Source of the DNA: JAFKFH01 sp017307375
Lineage (GTDB): Bacteria; Pseudomonadota; Alphaproteobacteria; Ferrovibrionales; Ferrovibrionaceae
Length of the DNA: 64,000 nucleotides
Direction of reading: 5' to 3'
Assembly (NCBI GenBank): GCA_965229335.1
Contig: OZ245874.1
Location: 1,612,001 to 1,676,000 of the forward strand
Part shown: positions 50,943-59,814 of the stretch, piece by piece
Position numbering within the stretch: position 1 is the stretch's first letter
Layout: the number at the start of each line of letters is the position of its first letter
Program-made: the position numbers and the translations under genes
The notes under the pieces: model-generated
Told to the model about the DNA's origin: nothing
The model's database searches: none
Seen by the model: the letters and a program-made list of their open reading frames with translations, nothing else

Positions 50943-53657
50943 TCAGGCCTCCTGCGTGCGCAGCACCGCGCGGCCGGCCGCCATGATGGCGATGGCAAAC
51001 AAGGCCAGGGCCGCAAGATCGACCGGTACGTCGGGCCAGCCGAGCGCCTTGGTGAAGGCGCCGACACTGATGCGCTGGAAATAGGCCGACGGGAACAGCG
51101 TCGCCATGACGGCACCCGGACCGGTCAGCGACGAGACCGGGAACAGCAACCCGGAGAAGTTCACCGCCGGAATCACGATGGCGATCGCCGTGCCGAAGAT
51201 CGCCGCGATCTGCGTCGTCATGAACGATGACATCGCGATGCCGATGCCGGTGGCGCCGATCACATAGAGGAAGCCGCCGGCGGCGAGCGCGGTCAGGCTG
51301 CCCTTGATCGGCACGCCGAACAGCAGCACGGCGAGCAGGACAAGACAGGCGAGGTTGACCAGCGCCACGCCGATATAGGGCAGCTGCTTGCCCATCAGGA
51401 ACTCACTGCCCCGGACAGGCGTGACGTAGAGATTGATGATCGAACCCATCTCCTTTTCGCGCACCACCCCGACCGCCGTCATCATCGCCGGGATCATCAC
51501 CAGCAGCAGCATCAGCACGCCGGGGACGATCGCATAGACGCTCTTGAAATCCTGGTTGTAGCGGAAGCGGGTTTCCAGCCCGAAGGCAGCTTCGGGGGCG
51601 CGCGGCGCGGCATCGAGATCGGCCAGCCTTTCGAGATAGAGGGAATGGACACCACGGACATAGCCGCGGGCCGTCTCGGCCCGGAACGGCATCGCGCCGT
51701 CCAGCCAGACGCCCACTTCGGGCCGGTGTCCGCGCTTGAGGTCGCGACCGAAACCGGGCGGGATCTCGATCGCCAGGCGCAGGTTGCCGGCGCGCAGGCG
51801 ATCGTCGAGGTCGGCATCGCCGGCCAGCGGCGCCTGTGCCTCGAAGTAGCGCGAGCCGGCGAAGTTCTCCAGATAATCGCGGCTCGCCGGGGTACGGTCG
51901 CGATCGAGCACGGCGTAGGACAGGTTTTCGACGTCGAAGGAGATGCCGAAGCCGAAGGCGATCATCAGGATCAGCGGACCGAGCAGCGCAAAGGCAAGCC
52001 TGACCGGATCGCGGCGCAGTTCGAGCGTCTCGCGCGCCGCGTAGGCCCACAGCCGCCGCGGACTGAATCCCGGACCTTCGGTCTCCGGCTCGTCCGGTAT
52101 CACGGCGGCGGGGGCCGGGCCGGCATCCGGCTCGCCGGCCGCCTGCTCCAGCAGCGCGATGAAGGCTGCTTCCAGGCTGTCGCCGCCGCGGCTGCGGCGT
52201 ATCTCCTCGGGCGTCCCCTGGGCCAGCACCCGGCCGGCATGCATCAGCGACAGGCGGTCGCACCGCTCGGCCTCGTTCATGAAATGCGTCGAGATGAAGA
52301 TGGTCACCCCGTCATCGCGCGACAGTTCGACCAGCAGCCGCCAGAAATCGTCGCGAGCGACCGGATCGACGCCCGAGGTCGGTTCGTCGAGGATCAGCAT
52401 GTCCGGCCGGTGGATGACGGCGACGGCAAGCGACAGCCGCTGGCGCTGGCCGAGCGGCAGACGCTCGGGCAGGTCGTCGGCGACGGTCTCGAGGCCGAAC
52501 CGGGCGATCATCGCGGCCGTCCGCGCCTCGACCTCGGTGGCAGGCAGCTGGAAGAGGCGGGCGTGCAGGATCAGGTTCTGGCGCACCGTCAGTTCGGTAT
52601 AGAGCGAGAAGCTCTGCGACATGTAGCCGACCCGGCGCCGCCGCCCGATGTCGTTGCCGTCGACGGCGCTGCCGAACAGGAAGGCTTCGCCCTCGCTGGC
52701 CGGCAGCAGGCCGGTCAGCATCTTCATCGTCGTCGTCTTGCCGCAACCGTTCGAACCGAGGAAGCCGAAGATCTCGCCCCGGCGGATGCTGAAATTCACG
52801 CGGTCCACGGCGGTGAAGTCGCCGAACCGGCAGGACAGGCCGCGGGCCTCGATGACCGGCGGGCTGCCGTCGTCCTGCCACGGCGGGATCACCAGCCGGC
52901 CGTCGCGGCCGCGCCGCGCCGGCGGCAGCAAGGCGACGAACGCGTCCTCCAGGGTGGTGGTGCCGGTGCGGTGCTGGAACTCGGCGGCGGTGCCGGTCGC
53001 AAGCACCCGCCCCTGATCCAGCGCGATCAGCCAGTCGAAGGCCGTCGCCTCCTCCATATAGGCGGTGGCGACGATGATGCTGAGCCCCGCGCGCTGGCGT
53101 CGCAGCCGGTCGATCAGCGCCCAGAACTGGCGGCGCGACAGCGGATCGACGCCGGTCGTCGGCTCGTCGAGGATCAGCAGGTCGGGATCATGGATCAGTG
53201 CACAGCAAAGGCCCAGCTTCTGCTTCATCCCGCCCGAGAGCTTGCCGGCGGGCCGGTCGGCGAACCGCGCCAGGCCGGTGGCGGCCATCAGTGCCTCGGC
53301 GCGCTGGCGACGGGCCAACGGGCCGTGGCCGAAAAGGCGACCGAAGAAGTCGATGTTCTCGGCCACCGACAGGGTCGGATAGAGGTTGCGGCCCAAACCC
53401 TGAGGCATGAAGGCGATGCGGCCGCAGGCGGCGGCGCGATGGGCCGGATCGGCGATATCGCCGCCAAGCACCGTGACCTTGCCCGCCCGGACCCGACGCG
53501 CACCGCTGACCAGGCTCAGCAGCGTCGACTTGCCGACCCCGTCCGGTCCGATCAGCCCGACCAGCCGCCCCGCGGGAATATCGAGATCGACGCCGTCCAG
53601 CGCGCTGACCCGGCCGTAGCGATGGACGACGCCGGCAAGCCGGACAACCGCGCTCAC
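50943..53657 (-). CDS. rbbA: Fused ABC ATPase-ATPase-permease (RbbA-like)
   Basis: A 904-residue protein with two ATPase domains and an ABC-2 permease, the architecture of RbbA/YhiH (911 residues). The first ATPase has Walker A GPDGVGKST (~38-46) and signature KLSGGMKQKLGL. The second has GSNGCGKTTT (~300) and Walker B MLILDEPTSGVD; its signature region is RLPLGQRQRLSLA, with PLGQRQ in place of LSGGQ. The permease begins near residue 530 (AARETLELRRDPVRLAFALLGPLILMIAFGFG). The GTG at 53657 overlaps the HlyD stop. RbbA binds ribosomes in E. coli, but an exporter role with the adaptor and YhhJ is at least as likely. Confidence 0.93.
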   Translation of the reverse strand: MSAVVRLAGVVHRYGRVSALDGVDLDIPAGRLVGLIGPDGVGKSTLLSLVSGARRVRAGKVTVLGGDIADPAHRAAACGRIAFMPQGLGRNLYPTLSVAENIDFFGRLFGHGPLARRQRAEALMAATGLARFADRPAGKLSGGMKQKLGLCCALIHDPDLLILDEPTTGVDPLSRRQFWALIDRLRRQRAGLSIIVATAYMEEATAFDWLIALDQGRVLATGTAAEFQHRTGTTTLEDAFVALLPPARRGRDGRLVIPPWQDDGSPPVIEARGLSCRFGDFTAVDRVNFSIRRGEIFGFLGSNGCGKTTTMKMLTGLLPASEGEAFLFGSAVDGNDIGRRRRVGYMSQSFSLYTELTVRQNLILHARLFQLPATEVEARTAAMIARFGLETVADDLPERLPLGQRQRLSLAVAVIHRPDMLILDEPTSGVDPVARDDFWRLLVELSRDDGVTIFISTHFMNEAERCDRLSLMHAGRVLAQGTPEEIRRSRGGDSLEAAFIALLEQAAGEPDAGPAPAAVIPDEPETEGPGFSPRRLWAYAARETLELRRDPVRLAFALLGPLILMIAFGFGISFDVENLSYAVLDRDRTPASRDYLENFAGSRYFEAQAPLAGDADLDDRLRAGNLRLAIEIPPGFGRDLKRGHRPEVGVWLDGAMPFRAETARGYVRGVHSLYLERLADLDAAPRAPEAAFGLETRFRYNQDFKSVYAIVPGVLMLLLVMIPAMMTAVGVVREKEMGSIINLYVTPVRGSEFLMGKQLPYIGVALVNLACLVLLAVLLFGVPIKGSLTALAAGGFLYVIGATGIGIAMSSFMTTQIAAIFGTAIAIVIPAVNFSGLLFPVSSLTGPGAVMATLFPSAYFQRISVGAFTKALGWPDVPVDLAALALFAIAIMAAGRAVLRTQEA

Positions 53658-54736
53658 TGCAGACGGGCCGGCCACGCCACGGTATCGTCGTAGCGGGCGA
53701 AGGCGAGGCCCGGCAGGCCCGGCTTGATCAGCGGCAGGGTCGGGTCGAGCAGGCGGGCCTTGACCCGAAACATCAGCTTCTGTCTTTCGGTGGCGGTTTC
53801 CACTTCCTTCGGCGTGAACTGCGCCTTGGCGGACACGAAGGTGATGCGGGCCGGCAGCGGCCGGTCGGGACGAACGTCGAGCAGCACGCGTGCCTCGGCC
53901 CCGATCGGCAGCAGGCCGGCCTCGCGCTCGGGCAGGAAGAATGTCATGTAGACGTTGTCCAGGTCGATCAGCGTCAGCACGCGGCCGCCGGCGGCCAGGA
54001 CTTCGCCCGGCTCGGCCAGGCGATACTGGATGCGTCCCGCACGCGGGGCGCGCAGCGTGGCTTCGTCGAGATTGGTCTGGATGCGGTCGACCTCGGCACG
54101 CGCGGCGGCGATCGCCTGGGTGGCGTTCGCATGCTGCGCCTCGGCCACGGCCACGGCGGCGGATGCCGCCGTCATCTCGGCGCGGCGCATGTCGGCCTGT
54201 TGCCGGGTGCCGGTCCCTCGATCCAGCAGGGTCTGCGCGCGGTCGAGTTCCTGCCGGGCCAGGGCACGGCGGGCCTGGGCATCGGTGATCTGTGCCGCGG
54301 CCTGGCGTTGCTGTTCCCGCGCCTGCTGGACGCGGGCCTCGGCCTGGCGCAACCCGGCCAGCAATTCCTGGCTGTCCATGCGGGCGACGATCTGTCCCCC
54401 CTCGACCGTATCGCCCTCGTCGACCAGGACTTCGGCGATCCGGCCGGCGAACTTGGTCGCGATGTCGACCTCCTGCGCCTCGAGCCGGCCATTGCCGACG
54501 GCAATCCCCGCCGGGATCGCCTGCGCCCGGGCAAGCCACCACAGCCGTCCGCCGTACCCGCCGGCGCCGAGCGCCACGAGGATCAGGATCAGCCAGGCGA
54601 TGCGCCGCTGCCAGCCGCCACCGCCGCCGCCAGCCGCCGGACGCTGGCCATGCGCCGGCAAAGCCGCGACCGGGTTGGCGACGGGTACGAGGGTGCCGGC
54701 AGTCGGCCCCGGCGGCGTGGTGTCGGATTGGGCCAT
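53654..54736 (-). CDS. HlyD-family membrane fusion protein (YhiI-like)
   Basis: A 360-residue adaptor. One helix near the N-terminus (RRIAWLILILVALGAGGYGGRLWWL) anchors it in the inner membrane. The lipoyl half NGRLEAQEVDIATKFAGRIAEVLVDEGDTVEGGQIVARMD, a coiled coil (~110-210) and DEATLRAPRAGRIQYRLAEPGE follow. I use the ATG at 54736 with AAGGG 8 bases upstream; a TTG at 54751 is possible. It follows USP copy 5 by 11 bp and overlaps the RbbA-like gene (GTGA), so all four genes form one operon. Confidence 0.92.
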   Translation of the reverse strand: MAQSDTTPPGPTAGTLVPVANPVAALPAHGQRPAAGGGGGGWQRRIAWLILILVALGAGGYGGRLWWLARAQAIPAGIAVGNGRLEAQEVDIATKFAGRIAEVLVDEGDTVEGGQIVARMDSQELLAGLRQAEARVQQAREQQRQAAAQITDAQARRALARQELDRAQTLLDRGTGTRQQADMRRAEMTAASAAVAVAEAQHANATQAIAAARAEVDRIQTNLDEATLRAPRAGRIQYRLAEPGEVLAAGGRVLTLIDLDNVYMTFFLPEREAGLLPIGAEARVLLDVRPDRPLPARITFVSAKAQFTPKEVETATERQKLMFRVKARLLDPTLPLIKPGLPGLAFARYDDTVAWPARLQ

Positions 54737-54747
54737 GGCGACGCCCT

Positions 54748-55611
54748 TCAATGCGCCATCAGCACGGCGCAGTCGCCATGCTGCAGCACATGGCGGCTGA
54801 CACCGCCTAGAACGAACTGGCGGAAGCGATTGTGGCCGAAGCCGCCCATCACCAGCAGGTCGCTGCCGCAGCCGCGGACCGCGTCCAGCAAGGCCGGGCC
54901 GTCCCCGTCGCCATCGCCGACGACGGGTCGGACGGCGGCCGGCAAGCCGCGCCAGCGCAGGCTGTCCACCAGGCGCGCGGCGTCCTGCCGATGGCCGGCG
55001 TCGGCATCGACGCAGACGACCTCGATCGCCTTGGCCCGTTCCAGGAACGGTGCCGCCGCCGCGACGGCACGTGCCGCCTCGCGCCCCGGTGTCCAGCCGA
55101 TCGCGATGCGGTCGTAGGTGACGGCGGGCTGCGGGCCGGCCAGCAGCAGCGGCCGCCCGGTTTCGAACAGCGCGGCGTGAAGCATTCCCTGCGGCAGGCC
55201 GGTATCATCCGGCCGGCGCATGACGATCAGGTCGCTGACCCGGCCGGCGCCGGCCAGGGCGTCGGCCGGATCGCCAAAGTCGAACAGCAATTCGGCCGAA
55301 AGGCCGTCGCGTGCCACGCCGGCGCGGCTCGTGACCGGAATGTTGCGCCGGGCGCAGAAATCGTCGAATTGCCGACGCGCGGCCCGGCACCGGGTGTCGC
55401 CGTCGCGGTCGATCATCCCGGCAAGTTCTTCGGCCGGTATCGAGGCCAGCATGCCGCCCCCGAGTGCCGCGACGTAGGCGGTGCCGTCGGTACGCACGTG
55501 CAGGCAGACAAGATGGGCGCCGAACCCCCGCGCCATGCCGCCCGCGGTTTCCAGCGCATCGACGGCACCGGCGCCGTCGCCGGCAAGCGGCACGAGAATG
55601 GTCCTGATCAT
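54748..55611 (-). CDS. Universal stress protein, two UspA domains (copy 5)
   Basis: A 287-residue tandem UspA protein (MIRTILVPLAGDGAGAVDAL start). Its C-terminal loop VMGGFGHNRFRQFVLGGVSRHVLQHGDCAVLMAH resembles copy 7 more than copies 1-4. AGGAG precedes the ATG by 9 bases. FNR-type box G is centred 63.5 bp upstream, with TAGAAC in the -10 position. It leads the ABC exporter operon. Confidence 0.94.
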   Translation of the reverse strand: MIRTILVPLAGDGAGAVDALETAGGMARGFGAHLVCLHVRTDGTAYVAALGGGMLASIPAEELAGMIDRDGDTRCRAARRQFDDFCARRNIPVTSRAGVARDGLSAELLFDFGDPADALAGAGRVSDLIVMRRPDDTGLPQGMLHAALFETGRPLLLAGPQPAVTYDRIAIGWTPGREAARAVAAAAPFLERAKAIEVVCVDADAGHRQDAARLVDSLRWRGLPAAVRPVVGDGDGDGPALLDAVRGCGSDLLVMGGFGHNRFRQFVLGGVSRHVLQHGDCAVLMAH

Positions 55612-55667
55612 CGCCTGCTGCTCCTGACTCTATGATGCCGTTCTAGGCGCGCGGGTGGGCGAGGACC

Positions 55668-55681
55668 TTGATCGAGATCAA
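55668..55681. promoter_or_regulatory. FNR-type box G (USP copy 5-exporter operon / P-type ATPase)
   Basis: TTGATCGAGATCAA is a perfect palindrome, centred 63.5 bp from the USP ATG and 60.5 bp from the ATPase ATG. The -10 positions expected on both sides carry GATAAG (55704-55709, plus) and TAGAAC (55640-55645, minus). Confidence 0.9.
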
Positions 55682-55734
55682 TGTACACCGGCAGGCGACG
55701 GACGATAAGCGCCGCATCTTGCGGAGGTGTCGTG

Positions 55735-58260
55735 ATGGCCCGCCCGATATCCGAAGGAGGGTTCTGGACCAGACCGCTGGCCCAGACCCTGGCCGTGCTC
55801 GAGTGTGGAGCCGACGGGCTGGCGACTGCCGAGGCGGCGGCCCGGCTGCGGCGCACAGGACCCAATCTGGTACGTCAGCAGTCGCGCCGGTCGCTGTTGC
55901 GCCAGCTCGCCGCCCGGCTGCGCAATCCCCTGGTCATGATCCTGCTCGGCGCCGCGGTCCTGTCGGCGATCACGGGCGACCGGGCCAGCTTCGCCATCAT
56001 CGCCGCCGTGGTCGTCCTGAGCGTCGTACTCGATACCGTGCAGGAACATCGGGCGGCGACCGCGGCCGAGAGGTTGAGATTGTCGGTCGGGCTCAGCGAA
56101 CGGGTCCTGCGCGACGGCCGTGAGCGTGTCGTCGCGGCGGCAGAGATCGTCCCGGGCGACGTCGTCCGGCTCGCGGCAGGCGACCTCGTACCGGCCGACG
56201 GACTGGTGCTCGAAGCCCGCGACTTCTTCGTGAACGAGGCATTGCTCACCGGCGAATCCTATCCTTGCGAAAAACGGCCCGCCGGTGATGCGGACACCGA
56301 TACGGCGCAGGTGGCATTCGCGGGAAGCTCGGTGGTCAGCGGTTCGGCCACGATGCTGGCGGTCGAGACCGGGCCGCGCACCCAGCTCGGCCATATCGCG
56401 GAAACCCTGCGGACACCGCCCCCGCCGGCCGCCCTGGAGCGCGGCGCCCATCAGTTCGGGATGATGATCATCCGGCTGACCGTGCCGCTGGTCCTGTTCG
56501 TGCTGATGGTCGACCTGGCGTTCCAGCGCCCGACACTGGAATCCTTCCAGTTCGCGCTGGCGCTGGCGGTGGGGCTGACGCCCGAACTGCTGCCGATGGT
56601 GCTGTCGGTGACGCTGGCGCGCGGGGCGGTCCGGCTGGCGGCGCGCCGGGTCATCGTCAAGCGCCTGGCGGCGATCCATGACCTCGGCGGGATGGACGTG
56701 CTGTGCACCGACAAGACAGGCACGTTGACCGAGGCCCGGATCAGTCTGGTCGGCCATGTCGGACCCGACGGCCGCGACAGCACGCGCGTCTTCGAACTGG
56801 CCTGGCTGAACAGCCGGTTCGAGACCGGTCTGCGCAGCCCCCTCGACGCCGCGGTGCTGGCAAGACCCTGGGCGCAAGGCGAAACCTGGCGGAAGATCGA
56901 CGAGATACCGTTCGGTTTCGAACGCCGCCGCGTCTCGGTCCTGGTCGAGCGCGACGGCGAGCGCCTGCTGATCGCCAAGGGGGCGCCGGAGGACGTGCTG
57001 GCGCTATGTGACAGAACCGATGCCGAGGGCGTGCCGCATCGACTGGATCCGGCAGGGCGGACACAGATCCTGGCCACGTTCGAAAGGCTGAGCCGCCAGG
57101 GCTACCGCCTGCTGGGCATCGCCTGGCGGCCGGCGGCCGACGGGCAGCCCAGGGCGGTCGTCGCCGACGAGGCCGGCTTGATCTTTGCCGGTTTTGCCGT
57201 GTTCGTCGATCCCCCGAAGGCGTCGGCCCGGGCGGCAATCGACGGGCTGCGCCGGTTCGGCGTCGCGACCAAGGTGGTCACCGGCGACAATGAATTCGTC
57301 GCCCGCCATGTCTGCGCCGAGATCGGCATAGCGGTCGATGTGATGCTCACCGGTACCGAGCTCGAGCAATTGAGCGACGAGGCGCTGCTGGCCCGGGTCG
57401 AGCGCGTCGACCTCTTCTGCCGGGTCACCCCGGCGCAGAAGCACCGGGTGATCCTCGCCCTGAAGCGACGCGGCCATACGGTGGGCTATCTCGGCGACGG
57501 CATCAACGATGCCCCCTCGCTGCATGCTGCAGATGTCGGCATCTCGGTCGAAGGCGCGGTCGACGTGGCCAAGGACGCCGCCGACCTGATCCTGCTGGAA
57601 CGCGATCTCCGGGTGATCGAGGCCGGCGTGCGCGAAGGGCGGCGCACCTACGCCAACATCATGAAGTACGTGATGATGGGCACCAGCTCGAACTTCGGCA
57701 ACATGTGCTCGATGGCCGCTGCCTCGGTGCTGCTGCCGTTCCTGCCGATGCAGCCGATCCAGGTGCTGCTCAACAACCTGCTCTACGACCTGTCGGAAGT
57801 GCCGATCCCGTTGGACGAGGTCGATGCCGAGGCCCTGGCCACCCCTCAGCGCTGGGACATCGGTTTCATCCGCGGCTTCATGCTGGCGCTGGGGTCGCTC
57901 AGTTCGCTGTTCGACCTCCTGACCTTCGGCATCCTGCTCTGGGGCTTCGGGGCCGGGATGGCGGAATTCCAGACCGGCTGGTTCGTCGAATCCCTGGCAA
58001 CCCAGGTCCTGGTGATCTTCGTCATCCGCACCGGCGGCAACCCGCTGCGGGCGCGGCCTCATCCGTTGCTCGCGGCCGCGGCGCTGGGTGCCGTCGTCCT
58101 GGCGGCTGCGCTACCCTACCTGCCGGTCGGTGCGTGGTTCGGCCTGGTGCCGCTGCCACCAGGCTTCCTTACCGCGCTGGCGGGGCTGACGATCGGCTAT
58201 CTCGTCCTTGCCCAGTTCGCCAAGACCGCCTTCCTGCATTTCCACCGACAGAAGCACTGA
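55735..58260 (+). CDS. mgtA: P-type cation ATPase, MgtA-like (P-IIIB)
   Basis: An 841-residue P-type ATPase. The phosphorylation site is Asp326 in CTDKTGTLTEARI. TGE is in NEALLTGESYPCEK, and the hinge is VGYLGDGINDAPSLHAADVGISVEGAVDVAKDAADLILLE. The TM4 block LALAVGLTPELLPMVLSVTLARGA and the TM5-6 block SNFGNMCSMAAASVLLPFLPMQPIQVLLNNLLYDLSEVPIPLDEVD are diagnostic for MgtA/MgtB magnesium importers. GGAGG lies 7 bases before the ATG. FNR box G drives it divergently from the USP-exporter operon. Confidence 0.93.
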   Translation: MARPISEGGFWTRPLAQTLAVLECGADGLATAEAAARLRRTGPNLVRQQSRRSLLRQLAARLRNPLVMILLGAAVLSAITGDRASFAIIAAVVVLSVVLDTVQEHRAATAAERLRLSVGLSERVLRDGRERVVAAAEIVPGDVVRLAAGDLVPADGLVLEARDFFVNEALLTGESYPCEKRPAGDADTDTAQVAFAGSSVVSGSATMLAVETGPRTQLGHIAETLRTPPPPAALERGAHQFGMMIIRLTVPLVLFVLMVDLAFQRPTLESFQFALALAVGLTPELLPMVLSVTLARGAVRLAARRVIVKRLAAIHDLGGMDVLCTDKTGTLTEARISLVGHVGPDGRDSTRVFELAWLNSRFETGLRSPLDAAVLARPWAQGETWRKIDEIPFGFERRRVSVLVERDGERLLIAKGAPEDVLALCDRTDAEGVPHRLDPAGRTQILATFERLSRQGYRLLGIAWRPAADGQPRAVVADEAGLIFAGFAVFVDPPKASARAAIDGLRRFGVATKVVTGDNEFVARHVCAEIGIAVDVMLTGTELEQLSDEALLARVERVDLFCRVTPAQKHRVILALKRRGHTVGYLGDGINDAPSLHAADVGISVEGAVDVAKDAADLILLERDLRVIEAGVREGRRTYANIMKYVMMGTSSNFGNMCSMAAASVLLPFLPMQPIQVLLNNLLYDLSEVPIPLDEVDAEALATPQRWDIGFIRGFMLALGSLSSLFDLLTFGILLWGFGAGMAEFQTGWFVESLATQVLVIFVIRTGGNPLRARPHPLLAAAALGAVVLAAALPYLPVGAWFGLVPLPPGFLTALAGLTIGYLVLAQFAKTAFLHFHRQKH

Positions 58261-58270
58261 TCGGCAACCG

Positions 58271-58284
58271 TTGATCATGATCAA
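58271..58284 (+). promoter_or_regulatory. FNR-type box H (phasin gene)
   Basis: TTGATCATGATCAA is a perfect palindrome centred 78.5 bp before the phasin ATG. GATAAT at 58307-58312 is a near-consensus -10 at exactly the -41.5 geometry, giving +1 near 58319 and a leader of about 37 bases. Confidence 0.9.
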
Positions 58285-58355
58285 GGCCGTAAGCCTCGCA
58301 CCGCACGATAATCGGACCGTGCCGGGATGCGGCAGGACTGACGGGAGAGCAAGAC

Positions 58356-58721
58356 ATGTCCGACCCATCGAAAAAGAAGGAAGCCGCCGAAACGGGATTC
58401 CCGTTCGCGACGGCGATCATGCCGGACGCCTCGGCGTTCGAGGGTTTCATGCAGTCCGGCCAGGCCTGTCTCCAGGCCTGCACCGACTGGCGTAACGAAG
58501 TGATGCGGTTCTTCGACCAGCGCCTGAAGGCCGACGAGAAGCTGGGTGCGGCACTCGGCGAGTGCAAGTCGCTCGTCGAAATCGCCGATCTGCAGCGGAA
58601 CTGGGCGATGACCGCCGCGCAGGACTACGCCGAGGAAGCGCAGCGCCTGGCCCAGATTGCGGCCGGATCCTTTCCATTCTGGCCGGACGCCGGGGCGAAA
58701 GGCGCACGCGGGAAAGTCTGA
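58356..58721 (+). CDS. Phasin-family protein
   Basis: A 121-residue helical protein of the phasin type, which coats polyhydroxyalkanoate granules. The family core is QACLQACTDWRNEVMRFFDQRLKADEKLGAALGECKSLVEIADLQRNWAMTAAQDYAEEA (about 40-100). The N-terminal ~25 residues are Lys/Glu-rich and the C-terminal tail is Gly/Lys-rich. GGGAGAG precedes the ATG. With the PhaB-type reductase at 62054 it ties the island to PHA storage, but no PHA synthase or thiolase is in the window. Confidence 0.87.
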   Translation: MSDPSKKKEAAETGFPFATAIMPDASAFEGFMQSGQACLQACTDWRNEVMRFFDQRLKADEKLGAALGECKSLVEIADLQRNWAMTAAQDYAEEAQRLAQIAAGSFPFWPDAGAKGARGKV

Positions 58722-58729
58722 CATCGCCT

Positions 58730-58759
58730 GTCGCCGGCCGGGGTGCCCCGACCGGCGAC
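58730..58759. terminator. Hairpin between converging phasin and adhP genes
   Basis: A 14-bp stem, GTCGCCGGCCGGGG with CCCCGACCGGCGAC (one mismatch) and loop TG, is placed between two converging stops. It has no T run but is strong and well positioned. Confidence 0.6.
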
Positions 58760-58764
58760 CCGGC

Positions 58765-59790
58765 TCAGGCTTGCATGTCCAGGACGATGCGGCCGTCGAT
58801 CTGCCCCTGCAGCATGCGGGCGAAGATGTCGTTGATGTTTTCGAGCCTGTCCCAGCTGAAATGCGCGGCAACCTTGCCCGCGGCGGCAAAGGCCAGGGCT
58901 TCGTCCAGATCCTGGCGGGTACCGACGATGGATCCACGCACCGTGATCCGCTTCAACACGGTGTCGAAGATCGGCAGTGCGAAGCTGCCGGGCGGCAGGC
59001 CGACCAGCGCCATCGTGCCATGCGGGCGCAGCATGCCGAACGCCTGCTCGAAGGCTGCGGGCGAGACTGCGGTGACCAGGACACCGTGCACGCCGCCGAT
59101 CTCGCTCTGGATCGACGCGACCGCATCGCTCCGGCCGTTGATCGCGATCTCGGCGCCGAGGCGGCGGGCCAGGGCCAGCTTGTCGTCGTGGATGTCGACG
59201 GCGACGACGCGCATGCCCATCGCGACGGCGTATTGCACGGCCATATGGCCGAGGCCGCCGATACCCGAGACCGCGACCCATTCGCCCGGCCTGACCTCGG
59301 TCTCCTTCAATCCCTTGTAGACGGTGACGCCTGCGCAGAGGACCGGTGCCGCCGGCCCCCAGTCCAGCCCAGGCGGCAGGACGCCGACGTAGTCGGGATC
59401 GGCCAGCGCGTATTCGGCAAAGCTGCCGTTGACCGAGTAGCCGGTGTTCTGCTGCGATCCGCACAACGTCTCCCAGCCGGTCCGGCAATGCGGGCAGTGG
59501 CCGCAGGCCGTGTGCAGCCAGGGGATGCCGATCCGATCGCCCTCGCGCAGCCGGCTGACGCCCTGGCCCAGGGCGGTGACCGTACCGACACCCTCGTGAC
59601 CGGGGATGAACGGCGGCCGGGGCTTGACCGGCCAGTCGCCATGGGCGGCATGCAGGTCGGTATGGCAGACGCCGGTCGCGGCAATCCTGACCAGGACCTG
59701 GCCCGGACCGGGCTCGGGCACCGGGACCTCTTCGATGACCAGCGGTGCGCCGAATTCGCGAACGACCGCGGCCTTCATCGTCTTGACCAT
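58765..59790 (-). CDS. adhP: Zinc-dependent alcohol dehydrogenase (AdhP-like)
   Basis: A 341-residue propanol-preferring-type alcohol dehydrogenase. The catalytic zinc region is GVCHTDLHAAHGDWPVKP (Cys ~41) and IPGHEGVG (~68). The structural zinc loop is CGHCPHCRTGWETLC (~97-111). The NAD fold is VSGIGGLGHMAVQYAVAMGMRVVAVD (~170-195). An ATG at 59778 (MKAAVVREFG) could also be the start. It follows USP copy 6 by 24 bp and is the third gene behind FNR box I. It would reduce aldehydes or oxidise ethanol/propanol to balance NADH. Confidence 0.94.
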   Translation of the reverse strand: MVKTMKAAVVREFGAPLVIEEVPVPEPGPGQVLVRIAATGVCHTDLHAAHGDWPVKPRPPFIPGHEGVGTVTALGQGVSRLREGDRIGIPWLHTACGHCPHCRTGWETLCGSQQNTGYSVNGSFAEYALADPDYVGVLPPGLDWGPAAPVLCAGVTVYKGLKETEVRPGEWVAVSGIGGLGHMAVQYAVAMGMRVVAVDIHDDKLALARRLGAEIAINGRSDAVASIQSEIGGVHGVLVTAVSPAAFEQAFGMLRPHGTMALVGLPPGSFALPIFDTVLKRITVRGSIVGTRQDLDEALAFAAAGKVAAHFSWDRLENINDIFARMLQGQIDGRIVLDMQA

Positions 59791-59814
59791 CGTCGGGCTC
59801 CTTCCAACTCGATT

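Noticed and set aside
51645..53693. 682-residue plus-strand frame opposite the RbbA-like gene
   Set aside because: The minus strand carries two ATPases and a permease with all motifs. This frame is low-complexity antisense.
50943..54542. 1199-residue version of the RbbA-like protein
   Set aside because: The first ~295 residues overlap the HlyD-type gene in another frame. The GTG at 53657 gives the normal family length.
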